Below, piece by piece: positions 40,701 to 52,056 of a DNA stretch of 64,000 bases. The stretch spans positions 1,961,303 to 2,025,302 of the forward strand of contig OX419759.1 of the NCBI GenBank assembly GCA_948567375.1, given 5' to 3'. The stretch is from Lunularia cruciata (taxonomy: Eukaryota > Streptophyta > Marchantiopsida > Lunulariales > Lunulariaceae). The notes below the pieces were generated by a model that was not told where the DNA came from, ran no database searches, and saw nothing but the letters and a program-made list of their open reading frames with translations. The translations under genes and the position numbers were made by a program. Within the stretch, counting starts at the first letter, position 1. The number at the start of each line of letters is the position of its first letter.

Positions 40701-41101
40701 GCCAGATTGCTGAGGATGGAAGCCTTGAACAGGTACACTTGATTGACCTCCCTTTCTTGCTTTTGCAGACTTTGACGACATGAGCTGTGAAATGGTATTT
40801 GGCAAAATGCCAGCTTCACTAGAGGACGATCCAGCCTTCAAACAGCCATGCTTCGAGTCAATATGTGAGTTGGACCAAAACGTCCTTAGACCAAATTCTG
40901 AATGAGGACACAGTTCTTCCCAATCAGGACATGCGCACAGCGTTGTTAAGAATCCTGCGCGGTTCTGGTTAGGTGTCTCACTGATCTACTTGTTTGTGTT
41001 GTTCCCAATGTTCAGGTACAATGGCACAAGTGAGAGCCCCTTCTTGTCCGAGGCTTCAACCAGCTGTAGAAAATGTTGATGCAGACTCTATTCTTGCTTG
41101 A
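37752..41101 (+). CDS. DWARF27-like carotenoid isomerase (D27-LIKE branch, DUF4033)
   Basis: Seven coding exons: 37752-37932, 38628-38767, 40009-40101, 40248-40309, 40511-40617, 40769-40864 and 41016-41101, giving 254 residues; every GT-AG junction keeps phase. The first 20-odd residues are uncharged and basic, ending KVRA-V, a plausible plastid transit peptide. Family blocks follow: [122 protein letters not shown] and [18 protein letters not shown]27 proteins are plastid iron-containing isomerases of all-trans/9-cis carotenoids, the first strigolactone step; the LIKE paralogs act on related carotenoids. By memory this matches the Arabidopsis At1g64680-type paralog better than D27 itself. The start is the first in-frame ATG after a stop; an extra 5' exon is possible. 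Intron 2 holds a LINE micro-copy. Confidence 0.93.
39181..39226 (-). mobile_element. Tail-only LINE micro-copy in intron 2 of the DWARF27-like gene
   Basis: About 46 bp. In reverse complement it reads TGATGGGGTCTTCCCATCC, then about 16 bp, then GTGGTCGCCTTTT, which is one complete terminal unit of the LINE and nothing else. The hairpin GATGGG/CCCATC is intact. A GAAAG occurs on each side, but it is too short and imperfectly placed to be accepted as a target duplication. Confidence 0.7.
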
Positions 41102-42211
41102 GTCCGCACTCTTTCATCAAATGTACATTAGTCAGTTCCTCTAACAACAATTAAATTGATCTAGCTCCAAAGAAAGTCACAACTTGTACTATAAATTCGT
41201 CAAGAGATGGAATTTCTTCGGCATACCATGGATCGTATCCAATACTTAGTTAAGATAAAGCATTTAGCCAATTAATGTCATATTCCTTCTTCATGTCATT
41301 CTAGATGATCTCTTATCTGCTCAACAAGAAAAGTGACTGACGGGAACCTCAAAAGGCTATTACCAGGGTTGAGAAAGAAAGGGGGAGTGTACTGACAGCG
41401 GGAATTGTACTGTACTTCTTTTTGATAATTAACCATCCCATCTATAATTTATGCGTGAGCGCTTTGAGTCCAGTAGAAGCGAACAGGTAGTAAAATTGAG
41501 TTTTCCCATGTACAATTAAACATCAATATACCTTACTTTCCTACTGAAACTTCATCTACTCGGACGCCAAGGTCCACCGATGCCAAACTTCTACTGCAAC
41601 CTTGAAGTAAGTTCAAAAGTGAAACGGAGCACATGGATACCATCCCTTTGAAAACTTTTACAACATGGGTTGTCACCGAGTTACAATAATACTGTCTGAA
41701 AGTACAACGTGCGTACAACAGAAGCTTAACACCTAAGTCACCTGGTGCAAAGATACGCCGCCGCGCCTGCCTCCCAATCTCAACAATTCTTTGCTGCTTC
41801 TTCCTCACTACTCCTCTGGAGAACAGACATCCAAATGCAGATTATGTCAAATTAATCGTCCAGACAGCCCAAAACCAGACGCTATATCTATATATCAAAA
41901 GTATGTTTCTACTCATTGCAGCCGGACATACAAGTTATGAAACCCAGAGAATTTCAAGTCAAAGGCTTTCAAGCGGTGAAAAACCAGAAGGAGCACCTTC
42001 GTACACAACCTACTTGAACTGATCACTGCAACAATGTTAGCCTGCATATGTGCAAGGTCAGAACTGGATTCCTCTATCATGTTTCTGAAGTGCCAGAGTA
42101 AATCAATACACAAAGCTTTAAACTGAAGACAGATGGCTGCCTTCAAGCAGATTCAGCAAATCAAGCATCACAAGGCAACACTCTCTCCCTAAAGGATGTG
42201 TGTACGAGTAA

Positions 42212-42863
42212 TTAAAGATATTTCCAGCGCAGGATACCTGCACATCTCCTATTACTCTGTTCGTGTTACACTCTTGTTCTCCACATTCTGATTCGATATG
42301 CGTCGTAAGACCTGTTACCAAATTCAAGCTATTTTGGTAAAACTTACCTTCACTTCCATGTCCGACATTATCTGCATCATCATCATACTCTGCATCTTGT
42401 TCGTAATCCTCCTGATCGTTTTCAGGTGTGGTTTTCCCTATAGGGATCAAGTTCAAGTTCGCATTCCGAACTTCGTTGAGCTGCAAGGAGAACGGAATTT
42501 TATCAACAATACCTTACAAGATAGAGGATGACAGGTCAGTTTAACTTTGACTTGATTCCAACGAACGAAAATAATCGTCTTGCTCAATTCTAGAGGTGTA
42601 GAAATCACCCAGGGAATAGAATGAGCACAATCGGCACAATAAATTTCACATCCACCAGCTAAAACAAGATGTCAAATACAAATGCAACAATAAATTACGA
42701 ATGAAATCAATCGCATTGAATCCATGAGAACGTGACTCAAATTTACCTTCTCTTCGTACTCCGCCTCCTCCTGTGCAAGAATAGCTTCCTCGTTGATCTG
42801 ACTCAGCCAATCGGACGAGAAAACATCAAACGACGGGACCACGAGCGTCGGAAAATCGATCAT
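42212..42863 (-). CDS. APC15 (ANAPC15/Mnd2)-like subunit of the anaphase-promoting complex
   Basis: Minus-strand exons 42863-42747 and 42480-42348 are well supported. A 26-nt last exon at 42237-42212 (acceptor GTGCAG) is a possible ending, giving 91 residues. The protein begins MIDFPTLVVPSFDVFSSDWL, continues through an acidic helix (EEAILAQEEAEYEEK), then the diagnostic NLNLIPIGK and a strongly acidic tail (EDYEQDAEYDDDADN). This follows the layout of animal ANAPC15, where the ...NNLVPIGKP block is the most conserved part, and of a small plant homolog I recall. APC15 promotes release of the mitotic checkpoint complex from APC/C and so helps anaphase onset. An upstream GTG in the same frame is ignored in favour of the ATG. 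The gene is convergent with the DWARF27-like gene. The 3' end of the model is uncertain. Confidence 0.7.
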
Positions 42864-43036
42864 GCTGTCTGCAGTTGGAAACCTCAGTACTCGAGGTGAT
42901 CTCACAATTCGATCGAACTAGTATGAAATTGTCGCCTGATCAGTAGTTCAACAGGCAGAAGCCGAGGGAAAACGGTAGTGAAATCTGAATCGCGACCCAT
43001 TCACGATTACCCAGGGCGGGCATTTGAGCTCAGTTG

Positions 43037-43160
43037 TCCTACCCTAACAAGATGGGGTGGTTAGGGTAGGACTACGGAATTCGAACGTAGCAACAGTAAA
43101 GACCTCCCTCCCGGAGGAAAGGGACCTTCTTTCCATAGTATACAGGGTATACTAAGAAGG
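43037..43160. repeat. Cluster of four hairpins
   Basis: Four inverted repeats follow one another within 124 bp: TCCTACCCTAA/TTAGGGTAGGA (43037-43047 with 43061-43071), CTACG/CGTAG (43072-43076 with 43086-43090), CCTCC/GGAGG (43103-43107 with 43113-43117), and TAGTATAC/GTATACTA extended by CCTTCT/AGAAGG (43125-43160). The first and last have stems of 11 and 14 bp. There is no open frame. Function unknown; see findings. Confidence 0.7.
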
Positions 43161-43254
43161 AGCCACGACAGGTAGGTGAGGAGGGAAGATAGTTTTATTC
43201 ATCAAAATAAATATATATTCTAATTAACTCTATACATGGCACATTAGGGGGTTT

Positions 43255-43440
43255 GAGAAATAGATTTGAAGGATGTCTATAGGATAAAAAATAAATTTTA
43301 GTGAACTCTGTAACGAGATTTGAAGGATGTCTATGGGGTGAAATATAAATTTTTAAATAAATTTTAGTGAACTCTGTAATGAGATTTGAAGGATGTCTAT
43401 AGGATAAAATATAAATTTTAGTGAACTTTGTAACAAGATG
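43255..43440. repeat. Minisatellite, 3 units of about 55-70 bp
   Basis: Three units share AGATTTGAAGGATGTCTATRGG, then a variable RTRAAATATAAATTT block and TTTTAGTGAACTYTGTAAYRAG. The middle unit is longer through an internal repeat of AAATTTT. The minus-strand open frame across it (43195-43473) simply reflects the repeat and is not a gene. Confidence 0.85.
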
Positions 43441-43587
43441 AGATGGTAATAAATGAATGCACAGTAAATTCAATTACTGTATATTTAGTCCAAGTTACGT
43501 TCATTTATAAAATTCAGGTGCCATGTTACAGAGATTTAGGAAAGCCTTATTGAAATAAATGATTGTTAGAAGAAGTGACTAGGTTTC

Positions 43588-45134
43588 TTGAGAGGATTGA
43601 CAAGTGGTTGGGTGAGTTGGTCTTGGAGTGAAATTTATGAATTTCTTGGTGGATCCAAAATGCACGCTCTCAACTATTCAACTTCTCAAATCAAATTCAC
43701 CATCCCTAGTGCAAATGCTCCAACTAACAATGAACTAAATTGTGGTTTTGTAGTTCATTTACATAGATTAGTGCGGCAAAAGATAGGGTGAGTTATGGAA
43801 AATGAACTGCGCCACCTCGTGGCAACCAAGAAATTGATTGTGGGTCAAGGAATTTTACTCCAAAAGTGCAGCAAAAATCAAGCAATAGGAGATCAAGTAC
43901 CTTGTTACAATGCAAGAGGCTCACTTTTTGGATTCAAATCCAAGACTCATCTTTAGACTCACCTTTGGATTTGCAACCTAAACAACCATTAGGGAAATTT
44001 GGAGAACTATTGAGGATGACTTCTTCCCTACTAGGCAAAACAAAAGAAGATGAAAGGTTTTGCATGGCTACACACCGTTATGACCAAATACTAGATTATT
44101 TGGAGGACCATGAGCATTTTGTGTGGATTCATGGTGGGAATTGAAAAAAGCCCATTCAAAAATATATGGCTTTTAGTTTCATGGCAACATCTTTTATCCA
44201 AGAGGGGCAAGGATTTCTTACTTCTATGACAAGGGACTGGCTTTACAAAAAATGGTTGAGGTACATGAAGCAATACAAAGAAACTCGAGAGTTGAAGAAC
44301 AAGTCTATTGGAGAAGGTCTCATAAAGAAGGAGTATGGCAAAGGGAGAACATTAGAAGATAAATTGAGTGGAATGTGCTCGCATTTTGCTAGAATGGAAG
44401 CCATGTTCGTGAACAAAGCAAACATTAGTCCACCTACTATGGTAAGTTTGGGAGATTTAAATCCCAATGCAAGCTAGGTTGGCGTGGAGGAGGTCCATGA
44501 AGGTGTAGAGGAAGGCTTTCAATTCCCATCTCCTCTAGAGGTGGTGCTCTTCAACTAGTGCTCCCAGTTGGTCCCAAACACCCAAGAGGTGGAAAGTATA
44601 CCTAATGTTTACACGGACAATAGAATCCAATCACCCAAGGACAAATCACCATTTATTGCACTAGTAGAGGACTCACCTTTCGTTACACCACCTCCTTTAA
44701 CTTCTATAGGGGATGGGTGCAATTTGGAGTGCAATTTCCTTGACCAAGAAGGAGAACATGACCCAAAGAGAAGAAAAAGTGGAATATTAGCAAGTAAGGT
44801 ATGACAGATGTCACATAGTATGTCATTAATTTAGGATTTAGCAAAAATTACCATGTTGAAGGAAAATACTATAGAATCCAAGGAGAGGTTACGATTAGCT
44901 GAACTAGAAGCCACCAACATGAGAAAAAGAGAGAAAACATTGATGAAAATGGAAGCTGACCGTGTTAGATTAAAGATAAAGACAATGAAAGTTGAAATTG
45001 AGAAGAAATTGGGTACAGATACAAGGAAAGCTAGGGCAGATAAACACAAATTCAAGGAGAATAGTTTAGAGTCAAATTGTAGTCATGAAATCAAAATGAG
45101 TCTCTTACAAGTAAACTATCTCCCAAGGAAGTAA
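43588..45134 (+). pseudogene. Decayed gene with trihelix/Myb-like and coiled-coil segments
   Basis: Successive plus-strand open pieces (43588-43791, 43866-44144, 44166-44477, 44568-44804 and 44853-45134) read like parts of one protein separated by stops or short introns. The third piece contains DWLYKKWLRYMKQYKETREL followed by KNKS, which resembles the last helix of a trihelix/Myb-SANT domain. The last piece is a charged coiled coil (ERLRLAELEATNMRKREKTL). The arrangement recalls plant trihelix proteins and the Myb-like second protein of PIF/Harbinger transposons. I could not find the other helices or a transposase, so the assignment is weak. Confidence 0.35.
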
Positions 45135-45324
45135 GCCAATATTTCAAAGTGCTAGCTTAAGTTCAAGCTGATATGACTCCAAATTCATCATACTCTAGTG
45201 ATAGTAAATAACATACAACAATGCAACCTAAGTATATTATAATAAAGATGAGTTTAATGGACTTGATAAAAGCTCTATATTATCACTATTGGAAAAAAAT
45301 TTGCTTGTTGGTGCTAGATGCCAC

Positions 45325-45510
45325 TCATTGATGATGCCACATGCCGCTTAGTGTTGCACTATTGAGTTTGCCCCATGGTGAGTAGTGTTGGTTGGGCTTT
45401 AGACGAAATCCAATGGCGCATTGGCACTCATTATTGATACATAGTGCCACCCAATGTTGCATCCTAAGTTTGCACTATGGCAAGTGATGTCAGTTGGGTT
45501 TTGGGCTATG
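45325..45510. repeat. Two diverged tandem units of about 95 bp
   Basis: Units near 45325-45405 and 45420-45510 share GCACTCATT-ATTGAT, CCAC-CaatGTTGCA, GAGTTTGC-C-ATGG and GTYRGTTGGGYTTTRG. A partial third trace follows near 45535-45600. No coding function seen. Confidence 0.6.
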
Positions 45511-45694
45511 CCTAAGGGTGCATGTAGGTGTGGAGTGATGCTAGTCAATGAGTTTTCACGGACACCCAATGGCACGAGATGCTGCCTAGTGCAGCTAAGA
45601 TCCACCAAGTTATGTTGGGTTGGTTAAGGGTGATGCAAAATAGTGCTTGTTGTTTGTGGGTGGTGTGCATAGGCACTAGGGAAAGCCGGGTTTG

Positions 45695-45724
45695 ATGCAC
45701 AATGCACAATGCACAATGCACAAT
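45695..45724. repeat. Microsatellite (ATGCACA)4
   Basis: Four perfect copies of the 7-mer ATGCACA in a row, next to a TA/TG-rich low-complexity run at about 45785-45835. Confidence 0.9.
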
Positions 45725-45856
45725 TGATACAAAACACATCCAAATTGACATGACATGAGAGTTTGACAAGGAGAATTGAGAACCGGTGAAAATATGTATA
45801 AATGTGTATACATGTATATATGATGTATATAAATGTGGAGCCACTAAAACATATCA

Positions 45857-46270
45857 CTATGCTATAGGAGAAGGAGGTGAAGAAGAAGAGAGAGATGCCA
45901 CATGGTGTCTAAGTGTTGCTATTGCGTCTTGAAGTTTACGACGGTATACATGATGTTGAATCCTAAATGGACTCAATGACCACCAAAGGGGCCACTCACT
46001 CTCATCCAAGTCTTGGTGCTTGATACTAGTAGCAAGAAGAGAACATGGATCACTACTATAATAATTCAGTCTACCGGATGTCCACTCCTCTTCTGCCCGA
46101 TTAACAACATGCCTATCATCATGGACAAATCTGTCCAAAGCACTCATCAAAGGGTCAAATGACCAAGTGTATGATGCTCTCTCTACCTTATAAGGACATA
46201 AGTGGGTAGGATGGATAGCACTATGTGGATGGTTCCTATAGTAAGAGAGTGCATAACTATCCAGGATCAA
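45857..46270 (-). pseudogene. Open frame of unknown function, diverged relative near 58.0 kb
   Basis: A 137-codon minus-strand frame with no match I recognise; it includes YRNHPHSAIHPTHLCP, WTSGRLNYYSSDPCSLLA and a basic C-terminal region rich in serine and proline. A minus-strand frame at 57987-58184 has the related block CRNHPYRTICPPC, and the DNA between the blocks is also alignable by eye. The two therefore belong to one repeated sequence that lies on both sides of the copia element. It may be a decayed transposon gene or a multigene family member. Confidence 0.4.
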
Positions 46271-46817
46271 AAGATAACAAAGAGGTAAACCTAATGAAGT
46301 GAGATGCTCATATGATCTAACTCTAAGTCCTTTGAACTCAACATCTTGTTAGACATCTGTAGAACACAAACAAGCCATGAGGCGGGACCTGGTATGAACT
46401 CTTTCTAGGAGTTGCGACCACTACCACATGCTCCATAGCAACCACCCCACTCCATCTGGAGTAAGATCTATCAATGAGATACCCTCAAAGCAAAGCATAG
46501 CAAATAGAATTGGATGAAATGTCATTTAGTAGTCTTTGGATGTAATGCATATCTTCTTATACCCAATGTAAAAGACCAAAACCGAGGAGAGAAATAGGAG
46601 AATGTAAGCTCACATTGGGACACTTGAATGAGGGAAAACTCCGAATGCCTAGCATGAGCTTCGGCCTTGGTAATTATAGGTAGCATACAAGACCCTTGAA
46701 GCTTCTCAAGAAGTTTCCTTGAGCCGCTTTCTTGGAGTGCAAGCCAAGTTAACTAGAAAGCTTCTCAAGAAGCTTCCTTCTAGAAGCCGCCTACTTGGCG
46801 TGCAAGCTAAGCTAGTT

Positions 46818-46837
46818 AGAAGCTTCTAGAAGCTTCC
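46818..46837. promoter_or_regulatory. Heat-shock-element-like array in chromovirus 1 LTR (left)
   Basis: AGAAgcTTCtaGAAgcTTCc gives four alternating nGAAn/nTTCn units with exact 5-bp spacing, the consensus for plant heat shock factor. Further GAA/TTC units extend to about 46850 and occur again at about 46695-46715 and 46755-46780. The array lies upstream of the TATA-like sequence in element sense. Confidence 0.6.
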
Positions 46838-49800
46838 TTCTAGAAGCTACCTGCTTAGGGCGCAAGTTAACTAGTTGGGAAGCTTCCTAAGAAGCTTCTT
46901 AGATACTTCTAGAATATTCTAGGCTATTTTGTCTTATTCTCTACTTCGTAAGCCCGACTAACTTTGTCGCTAAACTCCATATTGTTACATATTCCCCCGC
47001 CGCTAGTTGGTGATGTCCTCGTCGCTAGTGAAGCTTCAAATTCCTTGTTGGCCATCTGTGCATTCTGGAGGTGAGAAAGAGGTTCCCATGTAGCATCATG
47101 AAGGGGATACCCTTTCCAAAGGACCTTGTACTCCGTATGTTGGTGACGGCCTCGTTGAATATGGTGACGCACAAGGATACGATCAACTTCGTACTCCTCA
47201 TGATCATTGATAGGGACAGGAAGAGGGGGAGGTTGGACTCAAGAGGAAAAGGAAGAAGGGTTAGGAACAAAGGGTTTCAACTTGGAAATATGAAAGATAG
47301 GATGGATACGCATGTGACAAGGTAAGGCAAGATGATAAGCAACAAGAGAGATAATGTGGGTGATATCAAAGGGTCCTATCCAATTAGGAGCAAGTTTACG
47401 AACTTGGATATCAAGTGGGAGAGGGAGGTTACTAGAGGATAGCATGACTTTATCACCAACTTCAAAGGTGAGATCACGACGATGATGGTCTGCATATTGT
47501 TTTTGGCGATTTTGAGCAACAAGGAGGTGAGATTTGGCTTGTTGGAAAGATTGGGATATAGTGGTCAAGAATGTAGAAGTATGAGGAACCTGAGAGGGAG
47601 GGGGAGCAAGAAGAGAATCTGGAACAAGCGGATATTGGCCAGAATTGAGAAAGAAGGGAGAAAATCCAGTGCTTGCCTGTTTGGAATTGTTGTAGGCAAA
47701 TTTTGCAGCTGCAAGACATTCATCCCAGTTGGTATGGTGGACATTGACAAAGGCCCGCAACATATCCTCCAATGTACGATTGGCACGTTCGGTTTGTCCA
47801 TCAGTTTGAGGATGATAGGCCGTGGACAAAGCAAGCTTGGTGTCGAGTATCTGGAAGAGTGCTTGCCAAAACTTCCCGGTAAATCAAGGATCACGGTCGG
47901 AGATGAGTACACGTGGCCTCCCATGATGCTTGAAGACATTGTCGAAGTAGATTTGCGCTAAGGTTGGAGCATCCACGGTATCATAGGTTGGTGCCAAGTG
48001 GATTTGCTTACTAAGCTTATCCACAAACACCACAATTGCGGTGTGTCCTTGTTTTGTCTTTGGCAAGGATGTGATGAGATCCAAGCTCACATGCTCCCAA
48101 CGAGTGGATGGAATGGCGAGTGGTTGAAGGAGTCCACTCGGCTTCTGGTTGCTGGCCTTGTTCCGTTGGCAACTCTCACATGATCGGACAAAGTCTCGAA
48201 CATCTCATGTCATGTTGGGCCACCACCATTGGCGTTGGAGGGTGCCCAAGGTCTTGTCCACTCCCATGTGACCAGCTATTGGTAAATCATGGGCTTCTTG
48301 AAGGCGCACAAGTCGAAGATCACCTTTGGTTGGAACATAGATCTGGTCTGCATGGAATAAAAGGCCTTCCTTGAAGGAGAAGGTGTTGTACTCCTTGTCG
48401 CGTGCTGTTAGACGACCGTGTACCATTTGGAAGAAGGGATCTTGCTGTAGGGCTAACCGAAACTCGTTATGAATCTTGGGATCAATTGACACCGTCGTAA
48501 TTGCTACCGCGATGAGAGGAAGAGACTTCAAATCAGGTCGTCGTGATAGAGCATCAAGGATGACATGGAACCGACCTGGTTTGTACTCAAGTTTGATGTC
48601 AAACAATTGGAGTTGCTCTTCCCATCGATGATGTCGACTCTTCATGTGCTCTAGGTGTAAGGTCTGCAACAATGGCTTGTGATCAGTTTGCATGATCACT
48701 TGTTTCCCCAAGAGATAATGCCTTCATACCTTGGTGGCATATACCATTGCAAGTTGTTCCCGATCTCGAGCAGAGTAATTTCTTTCAGCTGTATTTAGTT
48801 GGCGAGACACAAAGGCAATAGGATGTAGTCCATCTGGAAATTCTTGTTGCAACACAGCTCCAATTGCAAAGTTAGAAGCATCAAAATCAACCACACAAGG
48901 TAGTTGAGGATCATATGGTTGAAGAATGGGTCTTGAGGACACCATATGCTTTAACTTCCGGAATGCTTCTTCATGCTTGGTGGTCCATTGGAAGCTCGAG
49001 TTCTTTCCCAAGAGGTCAGTCAATGGTGCAGCCACGTGAGCATAATAGTGGATGAACCGTCGGTAAAAACTGGCCAATCCGTTGAACGCTCGTACTTCGG
49101 TAGCATCCTTCGGGGTAGGCCAATCAGTAATGGCCTTGATCTTCTCTTCTTCCATTTTGATCCCCTCTGATGAGATCTTATGACCCAAGAAGGTAACCTC
49201 CTTTTGCCAAAAAGCACACTTTGACTTCTTGCAGTAAAATTTCCACTATCGTAGTCGTCTTAGGACTTCTCGCACATGATTCATGTGTTCTGCCTCTGTC
49301 CTACTATAGATTAAGATATCATCTAAGAACACTACCACAGACTGATCCAATAGCCCCTCCAACACCCGATGCATCTGATCCATGAAGACTGCTGGAGCAT
49401 TAGTGAGTCCGAAAGGTAGAACTCTCCACTCAAAATGTCCATACCTTGTACAAAAGGTAGTCTTTTTCACGTCCTCTCCTTCAACAGGAATTTGCCAATA
49501 GCCGCTACGAAGATCTAGCTTGAAAAAGTATCGTGCTCCACTTAATTGATCAAGCAAGTCATCGATCCGAGGCAAGGGATATGCATTCTTCACGGTTTGC
49601 TTATTGAGCCCTCGGTAATCAATACAGAAACGAAGTCCTCCATCCTTCTTTGGAACAAATAGTACCGGTGCTCCCCAAGGAGAGGTACTATGTCGTATGA
49701 AATCCTTCTCCAACAACTCTATAAGTGTTGTTTGCAACTCCTCCAACTCCTTTGGTGAGAGCCGATAGATTGGTCTACTCACTGGAGTACTCCCTGGCAA

Positions 49801-52036
49801 TAACTCGATCTTGAAGGGCATACCTCGATCAGAGGGTAATCCCTTTGGCAGATCATCCGGAAACACATCTGCAAACTCTTGAACTATTTGATCAACCGTC
49901 GCTTGATGCGGCACTTGGCCCTCCTCAGATTGTTCTTGTGCAATCGGCTTGATCCACACTGCGAATACAGACTTATCTTCCTCCAAAGCTTGCTCTATGG
50001 CTGCTTCATTAACAAACTTCCCTTCTAGGGACTCGTCTCTCTTCCGAGCTTGCTCCATGGTTGCCTTCTTGGCAAACTTCCCATCTTGGGACTCATCTCC
50101 CTTCCAGATTTGCTCTATGGCTACCTTCTTGACAAACTTCCCATCTTGGGACTGACTATTCTTAGGTGTCTTACTCAGAGGTGCCAGACAACCTAATCGG
50201 AAATTCCTACCTTGGTGTTGTACTTGAATTTGGTGTCGGGTCCAATCAAATTGAACCTTATGACATTCAAGCCAAGGTAGACCCAGAATGATATCATAGT
50301 GTAGAGGTGCCACTACAAACCTCATACACTCCAAATACTCCTTCCCAATCTTGAAGGTAACAGGATGCAAGGTGCGGAATGCAGAACCCTTTCTACCATC
50401 CGCCATCATCAAACTACTTCCAATCACTGGCTTGATAGGAATACCCAATTCCTTTGCTACTTGCATAAACATGCAATTCTCTGAACTTCCAGAATCAACC
50501 AAAATTCTACAACCCCGATTAGATATCATACCTTGCAAGTGAAGCAAACTTGCATAGGTCGAGCCTTCAATCCCATTGGAACTAATCAAGCTCCCAGTAG
50601 GCGGCTTGAAATCTCCTACTGGGATTCCTCGTTTCCCTGATCATTCCGCTCCACAACCTCCACTTGGGCAACTTGTCGAGGTCATCCATTCTTGAGTGGA
50701 CATTCAGCAATGCGATGCCCCAACTGGCGACAATAAAAACAACCTCCATTTTGTCGTAATCTTTCTCTATCTGCTGTGCCAAGTGGTCTTCGTTGGATAG
50801 CATCAATCTCCATTGGTACCGGTTCTTCCACTTGTGGTACTGGTGGGTTTTGTGTAGGTCGAGGTCGAGACCAAGTTGTCGCAACTAAGGAATCAAAACG
50901 CTCAGCCAATTGCATGGCTTGTTCTACATTTTGTGGCTCTTGCATGGTCACCTCCAATCTGGTTCGTGACTTCAATCCTCGCACAAATCGATCCAGAACT
51001 TCACCTTCTTGGATATCTGGAATTTGCATGATGATATTCTGAAATTGTGTGATGTAGCTTCTCACTGAGCCAATCTGCCTCAACTCTGCCAATTTATCTC
51101 GTGCAGCTCGGGTGGCATTTATAGTCTGAAATCGACCAAGTATTGCATCCTGAATTCTGCCCATGTAAAAATTGGTGTAGCAATTTGTCGTTCAGCTCTT
51201 TCTACTCGGAATCGCCACCAAAGTTTTGCCACTCCATCCAATTGGCTAGAAGCCAAGAGAATTTGTTTCCGCTCGTCTTGAAGATTGGTGGCTTCAAAGT
51301 AACGTTCACAATCAAACACAAAATTCTCCACTGTGCCTGGAAGATTCTTGCCTTCAAACACCTTGGGTTTCGGAAATCGAATGCGATCTTCTCCATCTCG
51401 AACTGGCGCTCTGTCTATCTGTTCTCGTCGTTGCTGGTCTTGTTCATCCAACAATCGAGTAAGATGCTTGATTTGTTGTTGCATTGCAAGGATAACATCC
51501 GGTATTGCCGCCATCGCTACTACTCTATTCCACTACCTGCAATTTATCTAGTTGATTAACACGTAGATACAACACGTCCACCGTTCTCCATAAGTTACAA
51601 CTGGAAGTATCAAGGGTTCCTCTGACACGGTGATCATATGTAGAAAATCCTGCCCAAAGCGTGAGGTGATGAATTGTGTGAAACGATGCTTTGGTAATAT
51701 CTGGACATGAAAGTCCCAATGGTTTGGCGGAAGTGGATTTGGTGGTCCATAAATTCCATCCATCCCATTCCCGCTCTGATACCAATGTAAAAGACCAAAA
51801 CCGAGGAGAGAAATAGGAGAATGGAAGCTCACATTGGGACACTTGAATGAGGGAAAACTCCGAATGCCTAGCATGAGCTTCGGCCTTGGTAATTATAGGT
51901 AGCATACAAGACCCTTGAAGCTTCTCAAGAAGTTTCCTTGAGCCGCTTTCTTGGAGTGCAAGCCAAGTTAACTAGAAAGCTTCTCAAGAAGCTTCCTTCT
52001 AGAAGCCGCCTACTTGGCGTGCAAGCTAAGCTAGTT

Positions 52037-52056
52037 AGAAGCTTCTAGAAGCTTCC
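52037..52056. promoter_or_regulatory. Heat-shock-element-like array in chromovirus 1 LTR (right, 5' LTR)
   Basis: Identical four-unit GAAgcTTCtaGAAgcTTC array in the 5' LTR, which is the copy that would drive transcription. On the minus strand it is about 150 bp upstream of the TATA-like TATAATTA near 51890. Confidence 0.6.

Noticed and set aside
41533-41808. Minus-strand frame reading RKKQQRIVEIGRQARRR as a last exon of the APC15-like gene
   Set aside because: It can be joined in phase, but the basic sequence does not fit the acidic tail of the family, and it needs an awkward acceptor. The short exon at 42212-42237 fits better, though neither is proven.
43037-43071. Telomere-like CCCTAA/TTAGGG
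   Set aside because: Single copies forming an inverted repeat, not an array, and the plant repeat is TTTAGGG.
43020-43090. tRNA-like features (TGAGCTCAGTTG and AATTCGAAC)
   Set aside because: The stems do not form a cloverleaf, the T-loop would have 9 bases, and no anticodon arm fits. Kept only as a hairpin cluster.
43195-43473. A 92-codon minus-strand frame with repeated YRHPSNL blocks
   Set aside because: The repetition is the minisatellite itself read as protein.
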